Positions 11,056 through 23,096 of a DNA stretch of 64,000 nt are shown here, piece after piece. The stretch's first letter is position 1; every line of letters begins with the position of its first letter. The stretch covers positions 89,191,166 through 89,255,165 of the forward strand of contig CM060317.1 in NCBI GenBank assembly GCA_030674155.1, written 5' to 3'. The position numbers were made by a program, and so were the translations under genes. The notes under the pieces were generated by a model. The model searched no databases and was not told the origin of the DNA. It saw only the letters and a list, made by a program, of their open reading frames with translations. The stretch is from Stramonita haemastoma. Lineage: Eukaryota; Mollusca; Gastropoda; Neogastropoda; Muricidae.

Positions 11056-11466
11056 ATCCAAAGCACGGTCCTAATAAACAAAAAAAAGTCTCAAAGCTGA
11101 TAGACTTCCATGGTATGTTTGCTGTATCATCATCATCATCATCCTCATCACTATCATGCAAGAAAATTGTGCCTGATCTGGTGGTCTCTATGGCTCTGTT
11201 TTATTTGTTTTCTTTTTGTTCCTGTGCTCGTTTCTTCCTGTGATGAGTTTGATTCAAATTCTATGGGCCTGGAGATGTCTAGGAGATCGATCATCTTTTA
11301 GCAGTTTTGTGATGGCCGCCGATCCCATCCATTCCCAACCAATCGTGTTGGTTATAGCCCATAGAGGTCATCATTATCGTGGCTGTCACCTGGTGAAACT
11401 TTACATCACAGATTAACATTGTGCAACAGTTTACAGAGGGTATAAAATAAAATTTACTGTCCCATG
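11056..11466. other. Spacer with short (ATC)n
   Basis: (ATC)n at 11128-11150. No splice-bounded coding segment recognised. Confidence 0.4.
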
Positions 11467-11910
11467 GGGACGGGATAGCTCAGTGGTCAGAGCACGCGCT
11501 TTCCGCAAGCTAAGGTTAAGCAGCATCGAGCGTGGTTACCAAGTGGATGGGTGACCGTTTGCATGCCTTGGCTTCAGTACAGTCCTCCCACTTCACCCAG
11601 TTGTAAATGAGTACCTGCCCTCTTTAGGGTCAGGGAAGGTAAATCAGCGATGGAGAGGAGATGGATGCCTCCCTCAATATGCTGGCCCCTTAAGAAGCTG
11701 AGGTCTCTGACGCCTCTCTCCCCTACGACCACACAGCTTATGGAACGCCTAGGTCAGATCAGGCTTTACAGGATGCTTTCATGGCTTCAATAGGCAGTGT
11801 TTGCATGTGTTCAGTCAGATCAGGCTTCACAACGCTATCATGCTGACCCAGCAATAGTGCAGGGCCCGTCAAGCCGGTGACTCCACGACGGCCCAACATT
11901 AATAAATAAT
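11467..11910 (+). mobile_element. Chimeric tRNA/5S-like SINE, most complete copy
   Basis: The head GGGACGGGATAGCTCAGTGG fits a tRNA A box. Next comes AAGCTAAGGTTAAGCAGCAT, then GGTTACCAAGTGGATGGGTG and ACC. These resemble the internal control region of 5S rRNA genes (AAGCTAAGCAG..., GGTTAGTACTTGGATGGGAGACC). The body has CTCAATATGCTGGCC, TCTCCCCTACGACCACA and a duplicated GTCAGATCAGGCTT. It ends in TTAATAAATAAT. Other copies are at 22.1, 27.6 and 60.2 kb. I see no tRNA B box, so the promoter may be hybrid. Confidence 0.75.
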
Positions 11911-12622
<712 letters not shown>

Positions 12623-12990
12623 AGTGTGCACGCTGCATTGTTGACGTTACATCAGATGTAATGGTTTTTGCAGTGTGCATTATAGCACATTCAACCTTTT
12701 CTAAAGACTTTTCAGGGTGGGGAACATTAGTTTTAATGTCCATGAGGGAAAGGTTTAAAAACTTTATTTTGAAGCGTGATGTTTACAATATGCTTTTAGA
12801 ATTGGTTTATATCAAGCTCTAATTTTTTTTTAAACTCCAGCAACTGCAAAGTGTTATCGTTGTCTGTATTTGCTTTATACAAGCTTGTGGAATACGATTT
12901 TGTTTTTCAATCCATACAGGTCAAAAATACTCACGCATCTTGGACATACCAATAAAACCATTCCAGTCACAGGACTGTGCTAGTTAGAAT
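12623..12990. other. Spacer upstream of an exon candidate
   Basis: AT-rich. It could hold the 5' UTR of the 12991 exon, but no promoter motif is clear. Confidence 0.3.
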
Positions 12991-13165
12991 ATGTTGAAGT
13001 CTAGAGGAAAGAGCACTACAGAAATTGTCTGCTACTTACCTCTGGCAGTAATTTTGTTATCCGTGCTTGCAGTACATTTGACACGAACTGGAAACTTCCT
13101 TCTCAGACATGTTCTGTCATTCCCTTTCCCTTGCCCGGCCCCTGCAAATCAAAGTACACTATCTG
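12991..13165 (+). CDS. Candidate first coding exon, type II membrane anchor
   Basis: ATG at 12991 opens 58 codons plus one base before a good donor (CTATCTG|GTATGTAAG at 13166). The N-terminus is short and basic (MLKSRGKSTTEIVC), followed by a hydrophobic stretch YLPLAVILLSVLAVHL. An Arg and luminal-type sequence with Pro and an NQS sequon follow. That layout is typical of type II Golgi enzymes such as glycosyl- or sulfotransferases, but no catalytic domain is visible, so this is inference. The exon ends in phase 1. The 26038 exon candidate starts in a compatible phase, but 13 kb away, which proves nothing. It may instead be a chance open frame. Confidence 0.33.
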
Positions 13166-13228
13166 GTATGTAAGTATCCTTTAGAAGGTTTAGGAATTGA
13201 AGACAAGAGTTCTGGAGCACAAATGCCG

Positions 13229-13283
<55 letters not shown>

Positions 13284-13288
13284 TGATG

Positions 13289-13386
<98 letters not shown>

Positions 13387-13455
13387 AATAATAATACATG
13401 GAATTTGTATAGCGCTATATCTTGTAAAAACAAATCAAAGCGCTTGCATTCAACC
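13229..13455 (-). mobile_element. (AAT)n tract with retroelement 3' end, minus strand
   Basis: About 165 bases of AAT with ATG interruptions, followed by ACATGGAATTTGTATAGCGC and AATCAAAGCGCTTGCATTC, the reverse complement of 10955-11030. The tract is therefore the expanded tail of a reverse-oriented element. Confidence 0.75.
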
Positions 13456-13499
13456 AAGACAACACACAATCAACAGCAATTTACAATTTTAACAAATTC

Positions 13500-13560
13500 G
13501 AATGTACACACACACGCACACACGCACGCACGCAGCACACGCGCGCGCACACACACACCT
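13500..13560. repeat. (CA)n/(CGCA)n microsatellite
   Basis: CA repeats with CGCA and CGCG interruptions. The next 270 bases (13561-13830) hold no gene I can support. Confidence 0.9.
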
Positions 13561-13827
13561 ACAAACATTATGCACTTTGGCAGGTGGATGTTGAAGGCGG
13601 GACAGGTAAGAGATGGAAAAGGAAGGACAAAACTTAGGTTTGGAATAAGTGTGTCTTGAGGTTGGATTTGAAAGTGTCATAAGTAGGCTTATGCCGATAC
13701 TATAGCGCAGCAGAAACTCTGCATGGAAAGTTGTTGTCTTTAGACCGTGCTGCAAACCAAACAACCCTGGGGTCAGAACAAGGGGTCCTCAGTGGGAATG
13801 TCAGGTCTGTCGCTATGAATGGCATTC

Positions 13828-13831
<4 letters not shown>

Positions 13832-13913
<82 letters not shown>

Positions 13914-13936
13914 TTGCATTGCATTGCATTCCATTG
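13832..13936. repeat. (CA)n followed by (GCATT)n
   Basis: CA tract of about 77 bases, then five GCATT pentamers. Confidence 0.97.
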
Positions 13937-13989
13937 CATACATGCACACTTTCTAAATGACAGACAAACAGAGACCGACAAGAACATCA

Positions 13990-14170
13990 GAAAACTCCAT
14001 TAACAGGATCATAAGCACCAGCATGCCCCAAAATACAGCTTTTGAGGTCTTTCATAGTGTTTAGAATTTCTCTCTCTTCCACACAAGCATGCATGCCATA
14101 AACGAATGGCAAGAGCCATGAAAACACAGTAAACAGGCCATCTAAACCTCTGTACCCTCACTTGCTGCTA
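13990..14170 (+). repeat. Dispersed repeat X, copy 1
   Basis: CACCAGCATGCC, AAATACAGCTTTTGAGGTC and ACACAGTAAACAGG are echoed in order at 17840-17990. Both copies follow a microsatellite and precede a family R subgroup A copy by about 0.5-1 kb. Confidence 0.5.
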
Positions 14171-14314
14171 AACCGAAAGACGCAGTCTTTTCTGCCTCCT
14201 TCTTCTGTTTCAGTTTACAAGCTTGTCTTTGATGTGGTGTCTTCCATAATATTGACTGTCACGGCTCGTTTCTCTGTGATGAGGATTTCAAACTGAGAAA
14301 ACATTCCTACACAT

Positions 14315-14440
14315 ACACAGAGGTGCGCACAAACGCACACACACACGCGCCCACACTCACGCGCGCGCACACACAAACACATGCATATATATATTTTGTA
14401 ATTATAAAACACATAGACACTCACTCACACACACACATGT
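14315..14440. repeat. (CA)n/(CGCA)n microsatellite
   Basis: CA-rich blocks separated by a short ATATAT stretch. 14441-14714 is spacer without a recognised feature. Confidence 0.85.
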
Positions 14441-14714
14441 ATATTTGATCTTTCGCATATGTTTTTAAACGAAGGGAATTAAAGCACTGGCATATCTGCA
14501 CATAAAGTTAACCTGGGAGAGCGTAAAAATGCCGACCTTTATTTGACCAGACGTAAGGGAGATACAAAGTATGGCTTTATTGACCACAGGATTGAAGTCA
14601 GATGGCCTTCACCACTCGGCTATAGAGTATAATTATCTACACGTAGATTAAACTGGACATGAGGCCATTTTCCTTTTTTGTTTTTTGTTCCCTTCTTTCG
14701 TTCCATCTTTTAAT

Positions 14715-15185
14715 TACTGACGTGAGAGCAGTTGCATCCCTTACCAGGAAGTTGTAGCATATTACTTTAAGTAATGCTTCCTGTCATTTTGGGATCATTT
14801 TCAATGAGCAGCAGCAGCAAAACCTCCTTGTATCCAGCGTGGTAATTGCTGAAAGGTGCTAAGTCAGACTCATTATGTAATAAACATACCCCCATTGTGC
14901 AGATATGGGCAGCCTACTGAATCATAAATGATTACTGGTGATTAGATTTGTATGGACTAGTGTTGGAAAGCGTCCAAAGCAATAAACCGTGGAATAAATC
15001 AGAACTGTGCCAGGGACAGATCAATTCTTCGCTGCTAAGAAGCATTTTGTGTGGATTTATTTGTAGATTCCCTCAGGAGATAACTGATTGCTGATTCCTG
15101 CCATGAACATCCAATCGATTATTTGATAGTTTGTGCTGTTTTCACAGAAGGAACAAATTGCCATGAGATGGATGAATGGAGATAA
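14715..15185 (+). repeat. Family R repeat, subgroup A copy 2
   Basis: Closest relative of the 19.0-kb copy: ACCAGGAAGTTG, GTGGTAATTGCTGAAAGGTG, ATAAACATACCCCCATTGTG, then TTCCCTCAGGAGATAACTG. It ends against a CG/GT/TTTA microsatellite. Confidence 0.85.
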
Positions 15186-15211
15186 GCGCGCGCGTGTGTA
15201 TGTGTGTGTGT

Positions 15212-15262
<51 letters not shown>

Positions 15263-15264
15263 TT
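15186..15264. repeat. (CG)(GT)(TTTA)n compound tract
   Basis: GCGCGCG, then GT, then about 14 TTTA units. The TTTA part is also the tail of the adjacent minus-strand SINE. Confidence 0.95.
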
Positions 15265-15592
15265 CTTTTATATCGAGGATAATGGGATAAGCACTCATGT
15301 GCTTTTTTACATCCAGTCCCCGTGTGTATGCAGTATTGTAAATGTCATCTGTTCCCACCGGCACACGATGGCCTACTCTTACGAAAAGCGGAACAGGATT
15401 TAACGTGTGCGCAAGATGTTCTGCGTGCGTTCGCACACGGGTCCTCGGTTTATAGTCTCATCCGAAGGACTTTTGGGGAGAGTGGAGTCAGCACTGATGT
15501 TAACTCCAGGAGAAAAATCTCCTCGACCGGATTCGAACCCGGGTCGTCAAATTGCCAGCGCAATGTTCTGACCACTAGGCTATCCGTCCCTG
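15211..15592 (-). mobile_element. SINE, main family, near full length, minus strand
   Basis: Reads on the minus strand from GGGACGGATAGCCTAGTGG with B box GGGTTCGAATCC, through CTCCTGGAGTTAACATCAGTG and AAAGCGG/TTCCGCTTTTCG, to TTATCCTCGATATAAAAGAA and an AAAT-type tail. It is the best full-length reference for the family here. Confidence 0.92.
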
Positions 15593-15594
15593 TG

Positions 15595-15660
15595 TATGTT
15601 TGTGTGTGTGTGTTTGTGTGTGTGTGTGTGCATGCGTGTGTGGTGCATGTGTGTGAACGC
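15595..15660. repeat. (GT)n microsatellite
   Basis: Interrupted GT tract beside the SINE head. 15661-16159 has no recognised feature. Confidence 0.85.
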
Positions 15661-16159
15661 GTGCATGCATGTATGCATTTAATAAAGAAATTAAAAGCTT
15701 AATATAATGTTTATTTAAATCATTACAGCCTACTGTCTTAGGCTTGGTAAAGGTTGTTTCTTCCTTTTCAAACACAGTTACTGCAGTTCTGTATTGTTTA
15801 CGAAGATGATAGGCGAAGACTCCATCTATAAAAACAGGCAGTGGTCTCTGTTTAGGGCTGCTACAAGGGAAGTCTTTAAGAACTAACATACATACGAGGT
15901 TTCTTTTCTTAAATCGATGAGCTCAGTCTTCACAAAACACCAACTATTGACTCGTCTGGTATTACAGAGGTTTTGTGGGGGAGGGGTGGGGAATCCTGGC
16001 GGCATAGCATAGATTATTTTTTGTCTCCTACTAGTCTTGAGTCTTGGAAATATAAATAGTAAACCTGAGTGAGATTTCTACCTCTACTTCTAACCTTCCT
16101 GTTTCACTATTTTAAAATGTCTGAACACAGCACTGCCCAGTCTCTTCATATTCTCATCT

Positions 16160-16450
16160 ACCACATGAAGTAATGGCATTCCATCAATAGATCATCCTTC
16201 AAAAATCATTCGCAGAAAGGCCACCTCACTTCACTCATTCATGTCAGTATTATTTTCAGATTGCCATGTCTTAAGCGGTCTGGGCAGAAGCCTACTGGCT
16301 CATCACAGGGCCATCAATGGAGTCATGACGAAGAGCCGTTTGATTGGACAGGCCCAGGGCGTTCACATCTTAACAGCACTGAAACATTGAATAGGATGTT
16401 CACCACATGTTCTCTTGGCTAAGCTGTGTTATATTCAACGGAAAACACAT
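16160..16450 (+). repeat. Family R repeat, subgroup C copy 2
   Basis: Aligns with 6280-6580 through GGCCACCTCAC, ACTGGCTCATCACAGGGCC, ATCAATGGAGTCATGAC, and GTTTGATTGGACAGGCCC. Confidence 0.65.
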
Positions 16451-17044
16451 TGAGAAAGACCCCTAAAACCTATCCATCTTTCTATTGGCGTGTTACAAAA
16501 TAATCTACACTATTGAGAAACTGAATTGGATTAATTAATTAATGCAATCTAATTTCAATGGATTGCTCAACCAGTCTGTCAGTGACATTTTATTAAAGAG
16601 CGTGTTTTCTAAAGTTGTAGAAAATCACAATGATTTTTTTTCTTAAGATAGGCATTCAAAACAAGAATAAAAATGTGGAGAATGCAAAGACAGTTTGTAT
16701 ATCTTGAATTGAATTTATGGACGTCGGACAGCGTATGAAATAGTACACAATGGTGTGAAAGGCAACGCTAGTGACGCAGCATGGCGCTGTAAAGGGAATC
16801 ATGGTACTCACTGGGCTGGGCAAATTAGAATCTGTCTGCATCTACAAGTATGCACAGCGCTAGCGTGAATAAAATAATCAGTGTATTTCTGGCAGTCACT
16901 TGGTTATTCCTACTGTGATACATTGGCTGGTACTGGAGATCTCAGTCTCAGACATGGTCCTTTGTTACGTTACTGTTTCTGTGCACGTGGAGATCAAGTC
17001 GTTCTGCTTGGAATTTCACTTCCTTCAGCATGTTAGGAAAGCTG
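16451..17044. other. Spacer, no gene seen
   Basis: Balanced to AT-rich sequence without splice-bounded frames or matched repeats. Confidence 0.4.
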
Positions 17045-17200
17045 GCTAAGGAGAGAGATCTGATGCAATAGTACTGATACAGTAGACCAGGAGAGAGATC
17101 TGATGCAATAGTGCTGATACAGTAGAACAGGACAGAGATCTGATGCAATAGTGCTGATACAGTAACAGGGATCTGATGCAATAGTGCTGATACAGTACAG
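17045..17200. repeat. 40-bp minisatellite, about four units
   Basis: Units GAGAGATCTGATGCAATAGT followed by GCTGATACAGTAGA(A/C)CAG, with the last units shortened. The minus-strand translation repeats YQHYCIRS and is not taken as coding. Confidence 0.93.
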
Positions 17201-17414
17201 AACGTTTCTGGCAGTAGACAGGTTCAAGGCTGTTACAGGAAAATGAAAGGTCTGATGATATAACGTCCTGGTGTGCAACCACTGGTTCCCAGATATTTTT
17301 GAGCTGTTGAACATGTTTAACACGTAAAATATTTGACCAAATGCAAACAAAAAAAAAGTTGCCACTATTTTTTCTGGCTTTTTGCTAATAGTCTTTGTCT
17401 TCATGTCAGTGTCT

Positions 17415-17526
17415 TCATGTCTGTCTGTCTGTCTGTCTGTCTTTCTGTCTGTCTGTCTCTGTCTCTGTCTGTCTGTCTGTCGTACTCTCCTTCTTCTCTG
17501 CTCTCTCTCTCTCTCTCTCTCTCTCC

Positions 17527-17609
<83 letters not shown>

Positions 17610-17700
17610 ACACACACACACGTGCGCGCGCGGGCGTGCACACACGGACGCGTTATATTGACCCACGCACACATACACACACATACACACACACTCCCCC
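17415..17700. repeat. (TCTG)n-(CT)n-(CA)n compound microsatellite
   Basis: TCTG block (17418-17480), CT block with CCT slips (17500-17606), then CA/CG/GC-rich DNA to 17696. A short (ACAG)n follows at 17785-17818. Confidence 0.96.
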
Positions 17701-17786
17701 AGTGCATTCTGGGCACACTTTCAAAAGAAAGAGAGAGGCAGGCAGATATAAAACGAGAAAGAGAGACAGAGATCAGAGAAAGAGAC

Positions 17787-17819
<33 letters not shown>

Positions 17820-17839
17820 TACGCATTTTTCTATTCATA

Positions 17840-17990
17840 AACACCAGCAACATGCCTGAAAACACAGCTGATGAGGTGTGTCAATATTCTAAAGTAAGCT
17901 TCACCTCGTTTATGTAGCACAGTGTGATGGCAGAGTCGTCAGGGAACAGTAAACAGTTCATCAATATCTCTTTATGACTTTGCGCTAAAT
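17840..17990 (+). repeat. Dispersed repeat X, copy 2
   Basis: Partner of 13990-14170 (CACCAGCAACATGCC, AACACAGCTGATGAGGTG, GGAACAGTAAACAG). 17991-18360 beyond it is unassigned AT-rich DNA. Confidence 0.5.
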
Positions 17991-18360
17991 GGAAAACGGG
18001 ATCTTTTCTTTCTCATCTTACTGATCACTTTACAAGTTTCCTGTAGAACGGTGTCTGATGTAACATTTTAAGCCTTAAGGGAAGAAGTCGTGAAAATTTT
18101 GTTGCCATTTAATGCTTGTGTTTTAGGTATGAAGTCGCACGGTGCTGAAGATGAATATGATCAAGCGTGGTTTTCCGCTTGATGTTCTTTGCCTTAATGG
18201 AAACAAAAACAGAACAACAAACAAAACAAAAAACCTTTATTGGATATTTCACCAGTATAACAATACAAGAAAAATGTTCAGTGAAGAGTAAAGTCAAGTA
18301 ATATAATACATTTTTAATACTACAGAAAATCTTGGCATAATACGCTGAGAAGTACAGAAA

Positions 18361-18740
18361 ATGCACGCACGATTCTGCGATTCAAAGACGTGTGCAAAAG
18401 GAAGCTATCAAGCCCTGAACATCGACCAGAACAACTGGGAAGCAACAGCCCTCGAACGGTCAGCCTGGAGACAGACTGTGCAGATAGGTCTCTCCAAGTT
18501 TGAAGACATTTGCTCAGCATCACGAGGCAAAGAGAACGAGAAGAAAGGCTGCAGACCAGGCAGACAGAAAAGCGTCAGACTTCATCTGTTGCCCTCTGCC
18601 ATGGAACTGTCATTCCCGTGTCGCACTGGCCAGCCACAACCCACGCTGTACCAGAATTAACTCCTAGAGTGCAACTCCATAGTCTTCCGAGACTGAAGGC
18701 CGCCTACAGAAAATGCCGTTTTGATTTCTCCACTCCCTGA
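18361..18740 (+). pseudogene. Decayed non-LTR RT extreme C-terminus with zinc-finger relic
   Basis: The frame opens with codons that include LNIDQNNWEATALERSAWRQ followed by TVQIGLSKFED. It resembles the segment after the RT domain in many jockey-like ORF2 proteins (about FNI....WE..A.DR..WR..V..G). The usual C-terminal C2H2-like motif is represented by a CHGTVIPVSHWPATTH remnant in another frame, so a frameshift separates the parts. Assignment is from remembered family features. The relic is unrelated in frame or position to the RT piece at 8.9 kb. Confidence 0.6.
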
Positions 18741-18984
18741 AAGCTTTCAGGCAATTTTAAAATGAAAAAGATAAACGCCTATTAGCTTGGTTTATTCTTT
18801 TAAAACACCAGATATACTACTTTAAAACATTGATTAGTATCAGTTCTTTAGCTTAGATTGTTGCATCAACACTTTTGTCCTTGGTGCTTAGTACAGATCT
18901 ATAAATTTGGTTTTAATGTATTTACTGTGGCCAAAACACTGTGTTGTTTCGTTCTTTTATCTTCTTCATCTTCTCCTGTTTTAA
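18741..18984. other. AT-rich spacer
   Basis: Nothing recognised. Confidence 0.35.
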
Positions 18985-19433
18985 CTCTTGCGTGCAAACA
19001 GTTGCGTCCTCTAACAGGAAGCTAAGACATGCTGCTTGAGGAGACACTTAATATCATTTTGAGATCATTTACAATGAACAACAAAAGCAAAAAATCTCTG
19101 TATCCAGCCTTGTAATTGCTGAAAAGGTGCTAAGTCAGACTCGTTATGTAATAAACATACCCCCATTGTGCAGACACGGGCAGCGGGCTGAATCATAATT
19201 ACCGGTGATTAGTTTTTTATGGGCAAGAATTGGCAGGCGTCCAAAGCAGCGAGCCCCTGACTGAATGAGAAGTCTGGCAGGGACAGATCCATTGTTGTGC
19301 AGTTAGGATGTGTTCTGTTTTGATGTAGTGGAATATTCCCTCCTGAGATAACTGCTAGGTTTTCGTGCTGTAAACATTAAATCGATTTTTCCATATCCAT
19401 TTGTCTTTATGGGAGGAACAAACTGCTTAATTG
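18985..19433 (+). repeat. Family R repeat, subgroup A copy 3
   Basis: High similarity to 14715-15185, including ATAAACATACCCCCATTGTG and GGCAGGGACAGATCCATTG. It runs directly into (TG)n. Confidence 0.85.
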
Positions 19434-19510
<77 letters not shown>

Positions 19511-19655
19511 GTGTGTGTGTGTGTATGTGCTTGTGTGTCTCGTGTTTTATGGTATGTATGTGCTGTGTTTGCATAATGTATGTGCGTTGTGTGTGTAGTT
19601 TTGTGTGTGTGTTGTCACTTGTATGCGCTGCGCGCGACGTGTGTGTGTATGTGTG
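19434..19655. repeat. (TG)n microsatellite
   Basis: Pure TG for about 75 bases, then degenerate GT-rich DNA to 19655. Confidence 0.97.
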
Positions 19656-21176
19656 TGTTTTTGAGAGAACATAGAAAAAGATAAAAAAAAAAAGGGCTAA
19701 GGTTGTTTAAATGTATGAATAGAATTAATTTTACAGAGAAAATAAGAGAGATGCTATCGTCATCGGATGCAAAACAATCTACATTTAGTTTGAATTGTAT
19801 TGGAAGCCATAATTATACTTGTTGACAGCTAAAAAAAAAAAAACCACACTGAAAATCTGCTGAAGGATCCAAGAAACATGTTTCTACAACACTCTTCTCC
19901 ACAACTACAAACCATAGCTTTCTTGCCTTTATCTGACTGTCTATAAGACGAGACAATTAATCATGAATTTTTTAATGCTTGAAACTAAAGCTTCTTTATC
20001 AATGTCTCCTTAAAATCAATTTTATGTTCAGCTACGCCGTATTACATTTCTTTTATATTCTGATGACATAAAGAAAATTGACTGACGTGGAACCTCTTAA
20101 ACGTTGTCTACCCCATTTGCACGATGAAAAAAAAAGTTGTTTGTGTCTGCCTTCTTACGGAACTGCTAAGCTTATTTAAAAAAAAAAAAAACGTTCTCTT
20201 TCTTTGCAGGCATAACCACTATCAGTGACTTAATGTTGCTGTTACATTAATGTAAGGAAATACGATACAGTCGATGTGTAAATTCTTTGGTATTAGTGTA
20301 ATACTGATGGTATACTGGGCCATATAGACGGTTCAGATGATGTACAGAAAGTGCAATATCGTGTTGGCTCACATTTTATAGTCTACTGTGTACAGGAGCG
20401 GTTGTGAATATTTGGCTGAGATACAAATTGACCAGTGACTTATAAGGCCGTTCACCATGTTAGTGCCTGTCTGGGATACGGCTGATAAACCTGCACTGAT
20501 GTGTGATGAGATGGAGTAAAGTATTACAGTTGTTGGCAGCCATGTTAACTTTTGCCTGAATGTATTGTCATCCATACTGAATACATTTGAGAAATAATCT
20601 CAGCATGTATTTTTGTAACCTCCTAAATTGTAGTTTTTGATGCTTAAAGCTACAACAACTAGGGATTCATTTCTGTGGAAGCAACTCCCTGGAGCTGTTG
20701 GAACAATTCAAGGCAGCAAGCTAGTTTATAAAGGGACTGATTTTTAACACCTTTAGCTTGTTTCTTTTGGGGGGGAGGGGAATCCTAGCTTCTGGCACAA
20801 GACGTGTAATACAAAAGGCACAGTAAGGAGTAAGAGTCTGTCAGGTTAAAGACACTGTCACAAGCAAGTTAAACGTCAATTTGCAGTGAAAACTGTAAAA
20901 AGTGTAGAAATGTGCGTTTATGTGCATTTGTAGCAGATGTTCTTTTCAAAGTAACTGATATGTATACCAGCTGCCATACGAAACTTAAAATGTTTAGTCT
21001 TTCGAGTAGGCTATGAGCCGCTGTCTTGTTGCTAACAATACTTTACGTGAATAGTAACCGTTTTTTTGTTGTTGTTTGTATTTTCTGAATAAACATTTCT
21101 TTACACCAACCGTTCAGTTGAACTGTTATGGTCTTTAAATTGAAGTGGTAAACTGTCATGGAATGAGGTGCATGGT
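19656..21176. other. 1.5 kb of non-repetitive DNA, no gene supported
   Basis: Contains A runs near 19685, 19830, 20130 and 20180 and an acceptor-like TTCTCTTTCTTTGCAG at 20195-20210. The longest frame after that acceptor is only about 13 codons. I find no other feature. Confidence 0.4.
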
Positions 21177-21212
21177 GTGTGTGTATGTGTGTGTGTGTGT
21201 GTGTGTGTGTAT
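21177..21212. repeat. (GT)n microsatellite
   Basis: Short GT tract, then GT-rich and CGCG-rich DNA to 21320. 21321-21578 has no recognised feature. Confidence 0.85.
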
Positions 21213-21578
21213 TTGTGCATGTATATGAGTGTCTGTGCCTCTGTTTGTGTCTCTGTGTCTATGCTATGCCTGTGTGATTGTCTGAGTTTGTCTGTGTCTA
21301 CGCACGCGCGCGCGCTCACAAGCAAATATGCGCATACATAAACACGCAGAGTTATTATTGCCTCAATTTTAACACAACAAGAACTGGTGCGGTCTCAGTA
21401 TGGCCTGTTGATGATGGCCTTGTTTGGTGTGTGTTTTCCTGCAGCATAAAGCAGAGGATCAATGGCCGTGCCTGACTAAAGGGAATGCACTTTCTCAGCT
21501 CTGGCGCCACCACTCTGCATTCAATCGAAAAATCAATGCACCAGGCTTCAACTACATTCTTTTTGAGGTGTGGGGCTG

Positions 21579-21607
21579 AATGTGTGTGTGTGTGTGCGTG
21601 TGTGGGG

Positions 21608-21692
<85 letters not shown>
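21579..21692. repeat. (GT)n microsatellite
   Basis: About 115 bases, nearly pure after 21608. 21693-22084 is spacer with a G-rich stretch near 21740-21810. Confidence 0.97.
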
Positions 21693-21693
<1 letters not shown>

Positions 21694-22084
21694 TGTTCAT
21701 GTGTAGCATAAATATGCATAATTATGTATGTGTGGTTGTGTGGGGGGAGGAGGGGGTGGCAGTGAGAGAGTAGATGTGGGTGGATGGGGGGAGGGTCAGG
21801 GGGGCGGGAGTGTGTGAACATGTGCTAATTATAAGTCTTGCATGGAAAGTAGGATGAATTTTATGCTGGTTTTCCTCTTTGACTAGACCGTTTCATGTCT
21901 TTGTTTGTCTTAATTTCGGATCAAAATAGATCGATGTTATGCATTTTGTCTTTCTTATCAAAAACAAAAGGCCAGAAATGTTGTTTGTGTTTGCACAGTT
22001 TGTAAGACAGTTTTGTCCCTAGTCAAAAAGTTTAGGCTTGTTGCAAACAGTCACGCTGCATACTGACTAATTACTCGATTGCAT

Positions 22085-22200
22085 TAGGTAACGGGGAGAG
22101 GAGATGAGCACTGCCCTCAATATGCTGGCCTCTAGAGAAGCTGAGGTCTCTGATGCCTTTCTCCCCTACGACCACAAAGGTTTGGGGACACCTTTACCTT
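22085..22200 (+). mobile_element. Chimeric tRNA/5S SINE, 3' fragment
   Basis: CCTCAATATGCTGGCCTC, GAAGCTGAGGTCTCTGATGC and TCTCCCCTACGACCACA match the body of the 11.5-kb element. The promoter part is missing. Confidence 0.8.
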
Positions 22201-22204
22201 TATT

Positions 22205-22543
22205 AGGTAATGAAGATGGAACTCCTGGAGCTGATTCTGTTTATGGTGGTTGTAAAGCAGTATAGTCACAAGCAATAAGGTAATGAACACATCCAGTTCC
22301 ACAGCTGAATGATGACAATGACTGATGATTAGATTCAATGGCTCAACAGTGGCAAGCAGCCAAGCATGGATGCCACTAAGGAAAAATGCACTACAGGTGC
22401 TGGATTAACCAGCTGAGGCTAAGGCGAGTTATGTTGTTATTTGTAAGGTTAATTCTCCAACAGATGTTTGTTCCGCGTTACTTCTGCTGAAAACAATGAA
22501 GTATTTAGTCAATATGCGATGCCATTTTCAAAGAAGTAAAATA

Positions 22544-22544
<1 letters not shown>
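22205..22544 (+). repeat. Family R repeat, subgroup A copy 4 (diverged)
   Basis: ATGACAATGACTGATGATTAG matches the core position of the other copies. The 3' part GCCATTTTCAAAGAAGTAAA resembles copy 1. It runs into (TG)n. Confidence 0.6.
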
Positions 22545-22633
<89 letters not shown>

Positions 22634-22660
22634 CGTGCGTGTGTGTTTTGTGTGTGTTCT
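22545..22660. repeat. (TG)n microsatellite
   Basis: Pure TG for about 88 bases, then interrupted. 22661-23021 is unassigned. Confidence 0.97.
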
Positions 22661-23015
22661 TCAATTTAACGTTTTTCCACTAATCAGTGGTATCAGGCGG
22701 GAAAGTGTTTGTGGGTGAGTGAGTGTGTGTGTTTGGGGGGATGGGGGGTTGGCGTGAGCACATAGCTAAGTATCCCTATTAAACAACTATAAGAAACAAT
22801 AATTAAAATCGCAAAACAAGAATGTTGAAAAGAAAGAAGAAACAGCTTAAGCTCTAACTTTGCTATTCATATAACAAATTAAAATCAGTATACTACAAGA
22901 ATCTGATAATAGGACTTTGACTTGACAATACAATTTCTTTCATTAGCGGAATGTCTTTTAGAATGTGCTCTAAGCAGACGTAAAAATGTGTCTTTGTGCG
23001 TGTGTGCGCATGCGC

Positions 23016-23021
<6 letters not shown>

Positions 23022-23092
<71 letters not shown>
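23022..23092. repeat. (GT)n microsatellite
   Basis: Pure GT preceded by a GCGCGC stretch. 23093-23607 is spacer without a recognised feature. Confidence 0.97.

Positions 23093-23096
<4 letters not shown>

Noticed and set aside
11500..11560. Genuine 5S rRNA gene
   Set aside because: Only the internal control region resembles 5S; the rest does not, and it repeats within SINE copies.
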